64,000 nt of DNA from an uncultured Clostridia bacterium (GCA_934793215.1 CAKVOP010000001.1:124001-188000); one strand, 5' to 3'. Shown: positions 8,659-17,331, numbered from the stretch's first letter. Numbers and translations: made by a program. Notes: generated by a model not told the origin, from the letters alone.

Positions 8659-9024
8659 ATGGGATTCTGGGGAGGAATTTTCAAGGCTCTTGGCTTTGAA
8701 GGAGATAAAAAAACAAAAAACAAATCTGTCAAACCAAAGGCTACATATAATCTTAATGAAGAGGAACAAACGCGTCCAGATGAAATAGATGGAGTGCCAG
8801 TATATTATCCAGAAAATACTGAACAAGCAAAAGAATTCTCTGGGTTTGTTAAAAAGGATAAGGCAATCATTGTTTCGCTTGATTCTTGCTCGCGTGAATT
8901 TGGGAAAGAAGTCCTCGCTTTTTTAAAGGGATTTTGTCATGGAGCCGATGCCAAAATGGTTTCTTTAAGAGATGATGAGGGACTATATTTAATCTTGCCA
9001 AAAGGAGTTGAAATTGAAGAATAA
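8659..9024 (+). CDS. sepF: Cell division protein SepF
   Basis: SepF links FtsZ filaments to the membrane at the division site. The 121-residue product has an N-terminal amphipathic stretch (MGFWGGIFKALGF), a variable linker, and the compact SepF domain from about residue 45 (GVPVYYPENTEQAKEF, VSLDSCSREFGKEVLAFLKG, LYLILPKGVEIEE). ATG 8659 is chosen because GGAGGAG at 8649-8655 precedes it. An upstream TTG would lie on the ribosome binding site. It overlaps lspA, and sepF, lspA and rluD form one unit. In Bacillus these genes are in the same region but separated by others. Confidence 0.85.
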   Translation: MGFWGGIFKALGFEGDKKTKNKSVKPKATYNLNEEEQTRPDEIDGVPVYYPENTEQAKEFSGFVKKDKAIIVSLDSCSREFGKEVLAFLKGFCHGADAKMVSLRDDEGLYLILPKGVEIEE

Positions 9025-9595
9025 AAGACTATTTTGGAATATTTTTCTTTGTGCAGTTTTGGGCGTCGTGGCTTTGACGCTTGACCTCGTAATAAAGGCT
9101 GTTATGTTTAAAAAGCTTCCAAACGAAGGCGACAGCATGGACGGGATTAATGGATTCTTCAACTTTGTGCATGTCGAAAATGGTGGTGCAGGATATGGCG
9201 TTTTGAGTGGGAAAAAATTTTTGCTTATTTTTATTTCAATTATTGTTCTTTCTGCCTATATTATATACTATATCCTCGATGCAAAAAGAAACAAAGATAA
9301 AACAAGTTTTCTTTTGTCCGCTTCGCTAGGGCTTATCACTGGTGGCTGTATAGGAAACCTAGTTGACCGAATTTTCATAGGAAAAGTAAGAGACTTTATT
9401 CATTTACAGTTTATGACTTTTCCAGTCTTTAACATTGCGGACATCTGTCTTACAATAGGCGTTATTTTAGCGATAATTTATTTCATTTTTATCTATCCTC
9501 GAATAGAAAAAAGGCGTGTGCAAGAAATTAAAGATAACTCGTCTTCGCCAGCAGTGAAAGTTTCATTGCCAGACGAAAATAAAGAGGATAAATAA
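9014..9595 (+). CDS. lspA: Lipoprotein signal peptidase (signal peptidase II)
   Basis: LspA cleaves lipoprotein signal peptides in the membrane. The product is about 193 residues with four hydrophobic segments. The two catalytic aspartates are seen in GNLVDRIF (D118) and FNIADICLTIG (D143), numbered from TTG 9014. I prefer TTG 9014 over TTG 9008 because AAAGGAG at 9001-9007 then has a normal spacing. The start lies inside the end of sepF, implying coupled translation. The charged tail of about 35 residues after the last membrane segment is longer than usual. Confidence 0.92.
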   Translation: MKNKRLFWNIFLCAVLGVVALTLDLVIKAVMFKKLPNEGDSMDGINGFFNFVHVENGGAGYGVLSGKKFLLIFISIIVLSAYIIYYILDAKRNKDKTSFLLSASLGLITGGCIGNLVDRIFIGKVRDFIHLQFMTFPVFNIADICLTIGVILAIIYFIFIYPRIEKRRVQEIKDNSSSPAVKVSLPDENKEDK

Positions 9596-10500
9596 TGCTG
9601 GGGCAATTTGAAATAGAAAAAAATGAGGTGGGGCAAAGACTTGACCTAATTTTTTCGTCTCATTATCCCGATTTGTCTCGCTCACACATAAAAACATTGA
9701 TTGATGAAGGCAAGGTGCTTTTAGATGGTAAAGTGGTCAAAAGTGGAGAAAAAGTGAAAGAAGGTAAAATTGTTTCATACAATTTTCAAGACTCAAAACC
9801 TCTTGAAGTAAAAGCCCAAGAAGTTGAATTTGATATAATTTATGAAGATAGTGACTTGCTTGTAATAAACAAACCGCAAGGACTTGTCGTCCACCCATGC
9901 TCATCAACAAAAGACGGAACTCTTGTAAACGGACTTTTGTATTCTGTGAAAGATTTGAGTGGAATAAATGGAGTTCTTCGTCCCGGCATTGTGCATAGGC
10001 TTGACAAAAACACATCTGGACTTATGGTGGTGGCAAAAAATGATTTTGCACATCGAATACTGGCCGAAGAGATAAAAGACAAAACTTGTCATCGAATTTA
10101 TGTAGCACTTTGTGAAGGCGAATTTAAAACCGATAGTGGTATAATAGAGACTTTTATCAATCGTGATAAAAAAGACCGCAAAAAAATGGCTGTTGCAAGT
10201 GACGGAAAGTGGGCGGTCACTGAATATAAAGTCCTTAAATATTATCAAGGTAAAACTTTGGTGGAGTTCTCTCTTAAAACAGGAAGGACGCATCAAATTA
10301 GAGTTCATTGTGCACAAGTCCTAAAGCGTCCCATTGTTGGTGATGATGTTTATGGGAAGCCAGAAAAGGGTTTAAAAGGACAACTTCTTCATTCAAAGAA
10401 AATAGAGTTTATTCACCCAAGAAGCGGACAATATATGACCTTTGAGGTTGACTTGCCAAGATATTTTAAGGAATATTTGAAAAAATTAAAAGAGGCGTAA
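9595..10500 (+). CDS. rluD: RluA/RluD-family 23S rRNA pseudouridine synthase
   Basis: A 301-residue enzyme converting uridines in large-subunit rRNA to pseudouridine. Residues about 10-65 form an S4 RNA-binding domain. The catalytic motif HRLDKNTSG carries the aspartate at 137, and KTGRTHQIRVH is the second family signature. Its ATG overlaps the lspA stop as TAATG. lspA-rluD adjacency is conserved in Firmicutes. The exact target uridines cannot be told from sequence, so the symbol is by closest family and position. Confidence 0.9.
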   Translation: MLGQFEIEKNEVGQRLDLIFSSHYPDLSRSHIKTLIDEGKVLLDGKVVKSGEKVKEGKIVSYNFQDSKPLEVKAQEVEFDIIYEDSDLLVINKPQGLVVHPCSSTKDGTLVNGLLYSVKDLSGINGVLRPGIVHRLDKNTSGLMVVAKNDFAHRILAEEIKDKTCHRIYVALCEGEFKTDSGIIETFINRDKKDRKKMAVASDGKWAVTEYKVLKYYQGKTLVEFSLKTGRTHQIRVHCAQVLKRPIVGDDVYGKPEKGLKGQLLHSKKIEFIHPRSGQYMTFEVDLPRYFKEYLKKLKEA

Positions 10501-10504
10501 AAAG

Positions 10505-10586
10505 AAGCACATGTTGCCATGGCACATGTGCTTTTCTTTCGCCTTGATAAGGCGAAGAGGTCTTTGCAGTGGCAAAGACCCTTTTT
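10505..10586 (+). terminator. Three consecutive hairpins ending in a strong terminator
   Basis: Hairpin 1 has AAGCACATG (10505-10513) and CATGTGCTT (10525-10533). Hairpin 2 has TTCGCCTT (10538-10545) and AAGGCGAA (10549-10556) with a 3-nt loop. Hairpin 3 has GGTCTTTGC (10559-10567) and GCAAAGACC (10572-10580) with loop AGTG, then CTTTTT. The third is a near-ideal terminator for sepF-lspA-rluD. Between 10587 and 10704 I see nothing. Confidence 0.93.
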
Positions 10587-10704
10587 ACGCCGTTGTCATT
10601 GTGCGTCCTTTTGCAATACTAAAAAATTTATAACCCAAGCAATAATATTAATGTAAATTATTTTTTTATCTTGCTTTAATCACTTAATGGATAAATAATT
10701 ACAT

Positions 10705-10757
10705 AAAAACAGGGTTTTATATAACGAATGTTAAAAATATTCATTATAAAACCCTGT
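10705..10757 (-). terminator. Terminator of the first PH-like gene
   Basis: A 13-14 bp inverted repeat (10709-10722 with 10744-10757, core ACAGGGTTTTATA) followed on the minus strand by a T-rich run. Confidence 0.88.
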
Positions 10758-10780
10758 ATTTTATCGTGCTATTATTTATT

Positions 10781-11155
10781 TTATCCCATGAATTCGCGAA
10801 GAGTAACTTGTTTTCTCCTTCTTTCAATTTCTATAAGGTCGCTAATCATGTCTCTTACTTTTAATGGATTTTTTATTCTTCTCAAATGGAAAACGGGTGC
10901 ATGGTCATCATTTGAGGTGATTTCTATAGTGCCAGTTCTAAAAAGTCTGTCCCAAAATGAAATTTTTAGGCGAACATCGGTGCATCTATAAACATTGATT
11001 TCGTCAACAATAGAGTGAACCAAGCCTTTGTGACGGAAAAACTTTACCCATTCATTGCCTTTTTTAACAATATAATATCTATAAAATGAAATTGGCATGC
11101 CAAGATATCTTTTTCTATCTTGCCATAATACTTGGCAATCACTATCGAATTTCAT
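10781..11155 (-). CDS. Small PH-domain-like protein, paralogue A
   Basis: A 124-residue cytoplasmic protein. The pattern VYRCTDVRL, GTIEITSND, FHLRRIKNPLKVRDMI resembles bacterial PH (bPH_2, YdbS/YdbT-like) domains, but without the membrane helices those usually carry. The start is supported by GGAGGGAAAAT upstream. The next gene upstream encodes a close relative of the same length, so a tandem duplication is clear. The function is unknown. Confidence 0.75.
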   Translation of the reverse strand: MKFDSDCQVLWQDRKRYLGMPISFYRYYIVKKGNEWVKFFRHKGLVHSIVDEINVYRCTDVRLKISFWDRLFRTGTIEITSNDDHAPVFHLRRIKNPLKVRDMISDLIEIERRRKQVTLREFMG

Positions 11156-11234
11156 ATTTTCCCTCCAAATTTATGCTAATTTTAGCATATTTTCATGTGT
11201 TTGTAAATAGAAAAAAGGAAAATATAAAAATAAA

Positions 11235-11265
11235 AGAATTCCAAGTTTTTTAGGCTTGGAATTCT
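11235..11265 (-). terminator. Terminator overlapping the 3' end of paralogue B
   Basis: AGAATTCCAAG (11235-11245) and CTTGGAATTCT (11255-11265) pair perfectly. The stem's first arm is made of the last codons of the gene, and the stop codon (11250-11252) lies in the loop. A T-rich tail follows on the minus strand. Confidence 0.9.
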
Positions 11266-11624
11266 GTAATGCCCACATTGCGTTTCTTTCTTTCGAGTTC
11301 AATCGTACTTGAAATTAAATCTCTTACCTTGTAAGGATTTTTGATATTTCTTAAATGGAAAATAGGGGAAGTAACATCGTTTGAAGTGATTTCAAGAGTT
11401 CCTGTCTTAAAAATTTTATCGCCCAATGTCTGGCTCATTGAAACATCTTTGCATCTGTAAACATTGGTTTCATCGATAATCGCACTAAAAAAGCCTTTGT
11501 GACGGAAAAACTTTACCCATTGCCCTTCTTTTTTAACAAGGTAGTATCTAGTAAATGAAATTGGCATTCCTAAATATCTTCTTCTATCATGCCAAATCAC
11601 TTGGCAATCTTTATCAAATTTCAT
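11250..11624 (-). CDS. Small PH-domain-like protein, paralogue B
   Basis: A 124-residue product aligning end to end with the neighbouring paralogue: MKFDKDCQVIWHDRRRYLGM against MKFDSDCQVLWQDRKRYLGM, and shared VKFFRHKG, VYRC, GTLEITSND and RNIKNPYKVRDLI. I chose the internal ATG at 11624 because AAAGGAGACAAT precedes it and the start then matches paralogue A; the longer frame to 11666 would include the ribosome binding site. It has its own terminator, so the two are separate transcription units in the same orientation. Confidence 0.75.
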   Translation of the reverse strand: MKFDKDCQVIWHDRRRYLGMPISFTRYYLVKKEGQWVKFFRHKGFFSAIIDETNVYRCKDVSMSQTLGDKIFKTGTLEITSNDVTSPIFHLRNIKNPYKVRDLISSTIELERKKRNVGITEFQA

Positions 11625-11810
11625 ATTGTCTCCTTTGAAAGGAAATATTTTTATTTCCTTTTGCATTTTTCTTGCTTATATTTTATATTAAAATAAAGCA
11701 TTTGTAAAGGATTTTTTTGTTTTTTGGCTAATAAATTATTAAATTTGTAAAGCATTATATACTTAATTAAACATATTATACTATCTTGTCGCTTATTACG
11801 TAACTTAAAA

Positions 11811-11834
11811 AAAGATAGGCAAAAGCCTATCTTT
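11811..11834 (-). terminator. Terminator of the Cys/Gly-rich gene
   Basis: AAAGATAGGC (11811-11820), loop AAAA, GCCTATCTTT (11825-11834), flanked by A-run and T-run, so it can work in both directions. Confidence 0.92.
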
Positions 11835-11859
11835 TTCATCAAACAAGGTTTGTGCTGTC

Positions 11860-12060
11860 TTATTTGCAACCACAGCCGTTGCCACAACCGCCACAAAGAA
11901 GCAAGATGAGAAGAAGGGTGCATAAATCAATTCCGCAACCGCCATTTCCATTGCCACAAAGGCATTGAAGCAAAAGCAAGAGAACAATGATTGAACAGCA
12001 ATCACACCCGCCTGTGGTGAAACCTGTGCCGCCACAAGTGTTATTGTTGAAAAAGTTCAT
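11860..12060 (-). CDS. Small Cys/Gly-rich hydrophobic protein
   Basis: A 66-residue protein with 13 cysteines arranged around two leucine-rich segments (IIVLLLLLQCLC and LCTLLLILLLC) and a C-terminal GGCGNGCGCK. It resembles short proteins in Clostridia that databases label chorion class high-cysteine HCB protein 13; that name is only a composition match. AGGAGG with good spacing precedes the ATG and a terminator follows. An overlapping frame at 11805-12035 has no ribosome binding site and is rejected. A spore-coat or envelope role is possible but unproven. Confidence 0.65.
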   Translation of the reverse strand: MNFFNNNTCGGTGFTTGGCDCCSIIVLLLLLQCLCGNGNGGCGIDLCTLLLILLLCGGCGNGCGCK

Positions 12061-12345
12061 TTGTTTCCTCCTAAATCTTATGTAATTGAAAGCATTGCTT
12101 TCACACTAACATACTATTTAATTTTTCACATGAATGTGACAAAATAAGACAAAAAGTTTTGCGACGATTTATTGTGAGACAAAAACAAGAATAAAAAATC
12201 GGCAAAAATAGACCTTTTTAGACAGCATAAATCTCGCTTTAACTCAAACAATAACCTTGAAAAATATTAAATTTAAACGAGAAGAAAAATTCGACCTTTT
12301 CTTTCGCTTGAAGCCTATGTTTTTCATTTTATCTAGCGAATTTTG
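12061..12345. other. Intergenic stretch before the large surface protein
   Basis: About 285 bp of AT-rich sequence between two divergent genes. I see no gene or RNA. It should contain the leftward promoter for the Cys/Gly-rich gene. Confidence 0.5.
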
Positions 12346-12374
12346 TTGACTTATAGATAAAAATAGTTTAGAAT
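12346..12374 (+). promoter_or_regulatory. Promoter of the large surface protein gene
   Basis: TTGACT (12346-12351) and TAGAAT (12369-12374) with a 17-bp spacer, about 44 bp before the start codon. Confidence 0.8.
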
Positions 12375-12417
12375 AGACTTGTTATAAAATAATTATAATT
12401 ATGCGAGGTTTACAATT

Positions 12418-15400
12418 ATGACTAAAACTAAATTAAAATCAAAGAAGCTTGCAAAAGGAGTTGCCCTTGGCTTTGCTGCAATGCTTACAACCACTGCTTT
12501 GCCAGTAGGTGCAATGGTTGCTCTTGCAGAAGATTGGAAGGGTGCGGCTCTTACCAATAATACAAACAGAATTGCTGTTGGTGCTGAAAACGTATCAACC
12601 TCTTCTTATGTAACAAAGGGAGAAACTGTTACAATTCCACAAGGTCTTTATTACGGCAAAAGTGCAACTGCTCACACAATAGGAAGTGCAGTAAGCGGGA
12701 CTATCACAAAGTCAAATGTTTTTGTAACTTATTCCGCAACAGGTGATAAGGTTGAAGTGGCTGAAGGCAAATTTGTTGCAGACAGAGTTGGCTCATACAA
12801 AATCACTTATGCAGTTGTTGATAACGGTGTTCTTTATACTTATGAACTCAATGTAGTTTGCGAGGCAAGTGAAGCAGAGTTTGAATTTGCACAAAATAGT
12901 GAATCTGTTGTGCCATCTGTTTACGATGTTGCAATCGCAAATGGCAAAGACATTGTTCTTCCACTTCCAAAAGTTAATAACGAAGACGGAAAAGAAATCC
13001 TTTCAAGTGATGTGTCAAACTTTACAACTTCAGTTAACGCTCCAGAAGGGAAGAACTCCTTTGTAGTTGTATCCATCACAAATGGTAGCGACGATCTTCA
13101 AGTCGAAGCAATTAAAGACGCTGAAAACAATGTTACTGGCTTTGCTGTAAAGGGTGAAAACATTACCAGTGCACTCAAAGGCAAAGAGTATACAATTGCT
13201 TATGAATATTATGAAGTAAAAGACAACAAAAATATTTTTGTTGCATCAACCACAAAAACATTTACAGTTAGAGATGGATATTATCACAAATCTTCAAAAG
13301 AAAACGCTGAAAAAGGGTATGACCTTGTTGCAACTTTATCTACAAAACCAGATAGTGCAGTTGTAGGAGTAGAAAAATCTCTTCCAACAATTTCCGCCAA
13401 AACCAAGGCTGAAAATACTCCTTCTGGTGAAAGTGTGGAAATTTACTATACTTTAAAGGTATACACAAAAGATTCAAACGGTGCTTACAAGACAGACGTT
13501 ACTGAAAACGTTATTACAAAGGACGGAAAGTTTAAGGCAAATGCAGAGGGAGATTATCTCTTTGAATATATCGCCCATGACTTTTACGGAAACACTAATG
13601 AAGATAGCAAGGCTACAACAACTTTCACTATCACAAAGGTGAAAGACACCAAAGCCCCAGATGCCTATATGTACGACGCAGGTACTCGCACCGAAGAAGA
13701 AAAAACAGCAGGGACTTATCGTTCTGCTGAAACAGCTCTTAAAAGCCAGACTACAAACAAAAATATTGTTATGTATGCTATTGGCGGCGTTGACAACTTG
13801 CCAACAAATACGCTTACTCTTCGTAGGGAAATTTGGGACGGCTCTTATGTTAAAAGATATGTCATTAAAGAACAAGCATATAACGACTATAATTTAATTT
13901 TTGCTCCTACCGCTGGAATAGGGACTGATGTTTATACTCAAATTGTGGCAGACAATTATGAGATTTATAGACAAATGGTTGTAGGCGGACAAAATACCGA
14001 AGATAGTGCCTCTATTAAAACATGGCTTAAAGAACATAAGTATCTTCTTGTCACTAACACATTTAACAAAGATGTTAATGGCGATGACATTGTTGAAAAT
14101 CTTAAAGAAAGTGCGGAAGACGCAGTTCAAAAGATGATTGATGCAGGATATGCTTATATTAAACCTGAAACCAAGGATTACACATTCTCAAAGAATGATA
14201 CTTATACTTTCTATTACTATGCAAATGACAACATCAATAATAACGAGGAAGGCAAAGTTTCTTACAGCGTAAAACTTTCAGAAGATTTCACTGATGCTGC
14301 GGCACCAACTATCACATTCCCAACAGACCTTCAATCATCTTATCTTCCAACTGATACAATTACATTTAAGACAATCACATCTTCAAATGTTGCCGATAAT
14401 GGTGTTGACACAAGACCTGTTGTTGGTACTGCTTATAGATATCTTAAAAATTCTTTATCTGGCAGAGTTGCTGTTGCTAGCGAAGATACAACTGACACCC
14501 TCACTTATGTTGCGAAAGGTAAAACTGCAACTAAAGATGAGAACAAATATTATTATGCTAACAGAGATGCAAATGGTCTTTTCTCTATGGAAGGCTGGCA
14601 CATTGATAACGAAGCCTCATCTTACAAGATTGACCTTTCAAAGCGTCCAAGCGAAGCACAATATGTTGAAATCCTTGCTTATGCCATCGATGACTTTGGC
14701 AACATTGGTTTCTATAACAAAGTTATAAGAATTGCTTCGACTGATACGGCACTTCCTGAACTTAAAGTTGTTGCAAATGCTCCAACTGGAACAGTTTATC
14801 AAGCACCAGAAACAATCTCTCTTCCAACTCTTCAATTTAGTGATGATAGAGTAGAAGGAATGCATGCACGTGTTGACCTTTACAAGATTACAAGAAATGA
14901 AGAAAATGAAGAAACTTCTAGACAAACTTTGGCAACAAATGGTATGACAACATATTATGATACAACAAGAGGCGTATTTACAGTTGATGCAGGTGCTTTC
15001 AATGCATCAAGTGCAGGTGAGTATCAAGTTGTTGTAACAGTTATTGACTCTGCAAATCATACTCTTTCAACTTATTTTAACTACGCTGTTACAGGCACAA
15101 CAGTTGTTGAAGAGCCAGAAATTTCAAACGTTTCAACAGAGACGAAAGAACTTGAACTTGGTAAGTCTTTATATCTTCCAACTCCAACGCTTTCCGTTAG
15201 TGAATCTAGCGAATATGGCTATATTGGGCTTGGAGACGAAGATGATTCAAATAATGCAACATACTATTTCCCACAAGTAATTTCAGCAACAAGCAGTGAT
15301 TATGAGCTTGATGGACAATATTTCACAGGAAATACAAAGGGAACTTATAAACTTCAATACAATGTCTTCTTGCTTCGTTACAGCAAAGCAGAAGCTAATT

Positions 15401-16494
15401 TTGCAGATTCAGCAACAGAAAATAAACTTTCTCTTGATGCAAATGGTAAACTTGTGTTCACATCTAGTGGGGTAAACTATTATGTTTACATTGCTAAAAC
15501 AGGTGATGAGTTTGTTCTCCATGCAAACACTCAATTAGATGGAACTGGCGGAGACCTCGCTGACAACACAAGACTTAATCAAATTGTTAAGACTTTTGCT
15601 CTTAAATCAAAAACCATTACAATTTCAGTGAAAGATGTTGTTATTAATGTAACAATGCCAAACAATGCTTACGCAAAAACCGACTACCCAACTGTTGGCG
15701 GAAGCCTTGAAATTGTTAAACCTGATGTTTCAATCGGTGGTTCTTATTCTGTAAACAAGAAAGATTCAACTGTTACAATCACTTATTCTTCAAATTCTTC
15801 AAGCAGTGAAACACTTGCAAAAATCAATCTAGAAGATTGGGAAAAGGCTATCGAATCGACCAATTCAAACTTTGTTGTTAATGGAACAAAAATAAGCCTT
15901 AACCTTGCGAAGAATGGACAATACAAAATTGCTTACTCAATTCAAGCACAAAATGCTTATGGCGAAAATGTTGGCGATCCAAAAGAACTTTCTTATACAA
16001 TTAAGAGTGGAGATAACACTAAACCAACTCTTGAAGTAAAATCAGGCAAAATCACAACAGATTATGCCCTTGGCGATTCAATGAAGATCGCATTCACAGG
16101 TTCTGCTGTAAGTGATATATTCAATTTGGAAGATAATAAGACTAGCATCACAGAACTTCTTAAAACTTTAAAATTGACATTGAAAGGACCAAACAAAACT
16201 GAAGCTTTAGAGAATAAAGCAGAAGGTGACAATCAGTTTGAATACGCTTACACTTTTGAAGAAGCGGGTGATTACACTCTTACTTTCCAAGTTACAGATG
16301 AAGCTGGAAACATAAGCACTGAAAAAGTTTCATTTACTGTTAAAGCAAAAGAAAACAAACCTGTAAATGTAAAACAAGTTATGGGTGGAGTGCTTATCGG
16401 CGTTTCAGTCGCTCTTCTTGCAGGTGTTGTGATCTACTTCGTTGTAAGTAAGGTTAAACTTGACAAGAAAGAACGCTCTTATAAAAAGAGATAA
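12418..16494 (+). CDS. Large secreted surface protein with Ig-like domains and C-terminal membrane anchor
   Basis: The 1358-residue product has a basic N terminus, a hydrophobic segment and a plausible signal-peptidase site after VALAE (about residue 38). Most of the rest is beta-rich, with repeated sentences typical of bacterial Ig/cadherin-like modules, for example GSYKITYAVVD, GEYQVVVTVIDSANH and GDYTLTFQVTDEAGN. It ends with one membrane helix (about 1322-1346) and a Lys/Arg-rich tail KKERSYKKR; there is no LPXTG. It is therefore a wall-spanning protein held in the membrane, perhaps a surface-layer or adhesion protein. Own promoter and terminator indicate a single-gene unit. Confidence 0.8.
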   Translation: MTKTKLKSKKLAKGVALGFAAMLTTTALPVGAMVALAEDWKGAALTNNTNRIAVGAENVSTSSYVTKGETVTIPQGLYYGKSATAHTIGSAVSGTITKSNVFVTYSATGDKVEVAEGKFVADRVGSYKITYAVVDNGVLYTYELNVVCEASEAEFEFAQNSESVVPSVYDVAIANGKDIVLPLPKVNNEDGKEILSSDVSNFTTSVNAPEGKNSFVVVSITNGSDDLQVEAIKDAENNVTGFAVKGENITSALKGKEYTIAYEYYEVKDNKNIFVASTTKTFTVRDGYYHKSSKENAEKGYDLVATLSTKPDSAVVGVEKSLPTISAKTKAENTPSGESVEIYYTLKVYTKDSNGAYKTDVTENVITKDGKFKANAEGDYLFEYIAHDFYGNTNEDSKATTTFTITKVKDTKAPDAYMYDAGTRTEEEKTAGTYRSAETALKSQTTNKNIVMYAIGGVDNLPTNTLTLRREIWDGSYVKRYVIKEQAYNDYNLIFAPTAGIGTDVYTQIVADNYEIYRQMVVGGQNTEDSASIKTWLKEHKYLLVTNTFNKDVNGDDIVENLKESAEDAVQKMIDAGYAYIKPETKDYTFSKNDTYTFYYYANDNINNNEEGKVSYSVKLSEDFTDAAAPTITFPTDLQSSYLPTDTITFKTITSSNVADNGVDTRPVVGTAYRYLKNSLSGRVAVASEDTTDTLTYVAKGKTATKDENKYYYANRDANGLFSMEGWHIDNEASSYKIDLSKRPSEAQYVEILAYAIDDFGNIGFYNKVIRIASTDTALPELKVVANAPTGTVYQAPETISLPTLQFSDDRVEGMHARVDLYKITRNEENEETSRQTLATNGMTTYYDTTRGVFTVDAGAFNASSAGEYQVVVTVIDSANHTLSTYFNYAVTGTTVVEEPEISNVSTETKELELGKSLYLPTPTLSVSESSEYGYIGLGDEDDSNNATYYFPQVISATSSDYELDGQYFTGNTKGTYKLQYNVFLLRYSKAEANFADSATENKLSLDANGKLVFTSSGVNYYVYIAKTGDEFVLHANTQLDGTGGDLADNTRLNQIVKTFALKSKTITISVKDVVINVTMPNNAYAKTDYPTVGGSLEIVKPDVSIGGSYSVNKKDSTVTITYSSNSSSSETLAKINLEDWEKAIESTNSNFVVNGTKISLNLAKNGQYKIAYSIQAQNAYGENVGDPKELSYTIKSGDNTKPTLEVKSGKITTDYALGDSMKIAFTGSAVSDIFNLEDNKTSITELLKTLKLTLKGPNKTEALENKAEGDNQFEYAYTFEEAGDYTLTFQVTDEAGNISTEKVSFTVKAKENKPVNVKQVMGGVLIGVSVALLAGVVIYFVVSKVKLDKKERSYKKR

Positions 16495-16529
16495 CCTTTT
16501 AATAATTTAACAAAAAGAGCCTTTATTGG

Positions 16530-16572
16530 AGAGCCCTAGTTGAGGGATTGTCCTAAACTAGGCTCTTTTTTG
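16530..16572 (+). terminator. Terminator of the surface protein gene
   Basis: GAGCCCTAGTT (from 16531) pairs with AACTAGGCTC (from 16555) apart from one bulged C, followed by TTTTTT. An upstream AAAAAGAGCC (16513-16520 region) could compete for the same 3' arm. Confidence 0.85.
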
Positions 16573-16576
16573 CTGT

Positions 16577-16619
16577 AAACACAGAACTTCACTAGATCAT
16601 CTAGTGAAGTTCTGTGTTT
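16577..16619. repeat. Perfect 43-bp palindrome (21-bp arms, 1-bp centre)
   Basis: The left arm (16577-16597) begins AAACACAGAACTTCACTAG and the right arm (16599-16619) is its exact reverse complement, with only base 16598 unpaired. No T-run follows on either side, and a normal terminator already lies just upstream. It is symmetric enough to be a binding site or cruciform. Confidence 0.95.
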
Positions 16620-16718
16620 CAAATATAAAACCAAATATAAAATTTGCTGAATAATAAGTTGGGACTGTTTGTTTTCTATAGGTTAAGATGTTTAAATTAT
16701 ATAATTTTTGCATAAAAA

Positions 16719-16740
16719 AGACAGGTTTAAAACCTGTCTT
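16719..16740 (-). terminator. Terminator of the membrane-anchored protein gene
   Basis: AAGACAGGTTT (16719-16729) and AAACCTGTCTT (16730-16740) are a perfect repeat, followed by T6 on the minus strand. Confidence 0.9.
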
Positions 16741-16758
16741 AAAATTTACTAAAATATT

Positions 16759-17331
16759 TTAGAAATTTGTATTAGAAAGTTTAATATTGAAATTGAATGC
16801 TCCTGAAACTGAACTTTCAAGATTTGCAACTTTCATTGTTATAGTGAGTGTTTTGCTTGATTCTTTTTCAACTGTGAAAGTAGTCAAAGTTTCCGTTCCT
16901 ACTTTGTAATCAAATGTTACATTTGAAATCTCTGTGTGGTTATCAGTATATTGAATGTACATTGGATTTTCAGTGCTTTTGTTTTCAAAAGTGATTGTGA
17001 AAACAATTTCTTGATTGTTAACAAAAGTGAAATCAATGTTTTGCCATGAATCTGGGGCGACAGTTTCTTGTGTTGAATTTGAGTCGAAGTTAAGGGCTTC
17101 AAAAGTGTGTCCTGTTTTTGCGCCAGTAAGAGCACCTGTCACTTGTGCGTAAACATTCGTTGCATCGTATGTAAAATTTCCTCCACCATTAATATTTAAC
17201 AAAGAAAGTGCTAATGCCACTGCAATGGCAGATACGCCAGCCAAAAGCATGAAAACAACCGAGCAAGTAACAAGTGCTTTTGAGCGTTTTGGACTTTTTC
17301 TGTCGTCTATTTCTCTATCATAAAATTTCAT
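16759..17331 (-). CDS. Membrane-anchored extracytoplasmic beta-rich protein, unknown
   Basis: A 190-residue protein. The N terminus is very charged (KFYDREIDDRKSPKRSK), then one hydrophobic helix (about residues 21-45, VVFMLLAGVSAIAVALALSL) is followed by a beta-rich domain with repeated Thr/Asn/Val patterns. The layout resembles single-pass anchored or TasA/camelysin-type exported proteins, but I see no decisive motif. ATG 17331 is chosen because AAAGGAGGAAAAA precedes it. It has its own terminator. The function is unknown. Confidence 0.65.
   Translation of the reverse strand: MKFYDREIDDRKSPKRSKALVTCSVVFMLLAGVSAIAVALALSLLNINGGGNFTYDATNVYAQVTGALTGAKTGHTFEALNFDSNSTQETVAPDSWQNIDFTFVNNQEIVFTITFENKSTENPMYIQYTDNHTEISNVTFDYKVGTETLTTFTVEKESSKTLTITMKVANLESSVSGAFNFNIKLSNTNF

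Noticed and set aside
11651..11923. 90-codon minus-strand frame between the PH-like and Cys-rich genes
   Set aside because: It crosses the Cys-rich gene's terminator in another frame and shows no family pattern.
11805..12035. Alternative frame overlapping the Cys/Gly-rich gene
   Set aside because: No ribosome binding site; the other frame has AGGAGG and the typical Cys/Gly composition.
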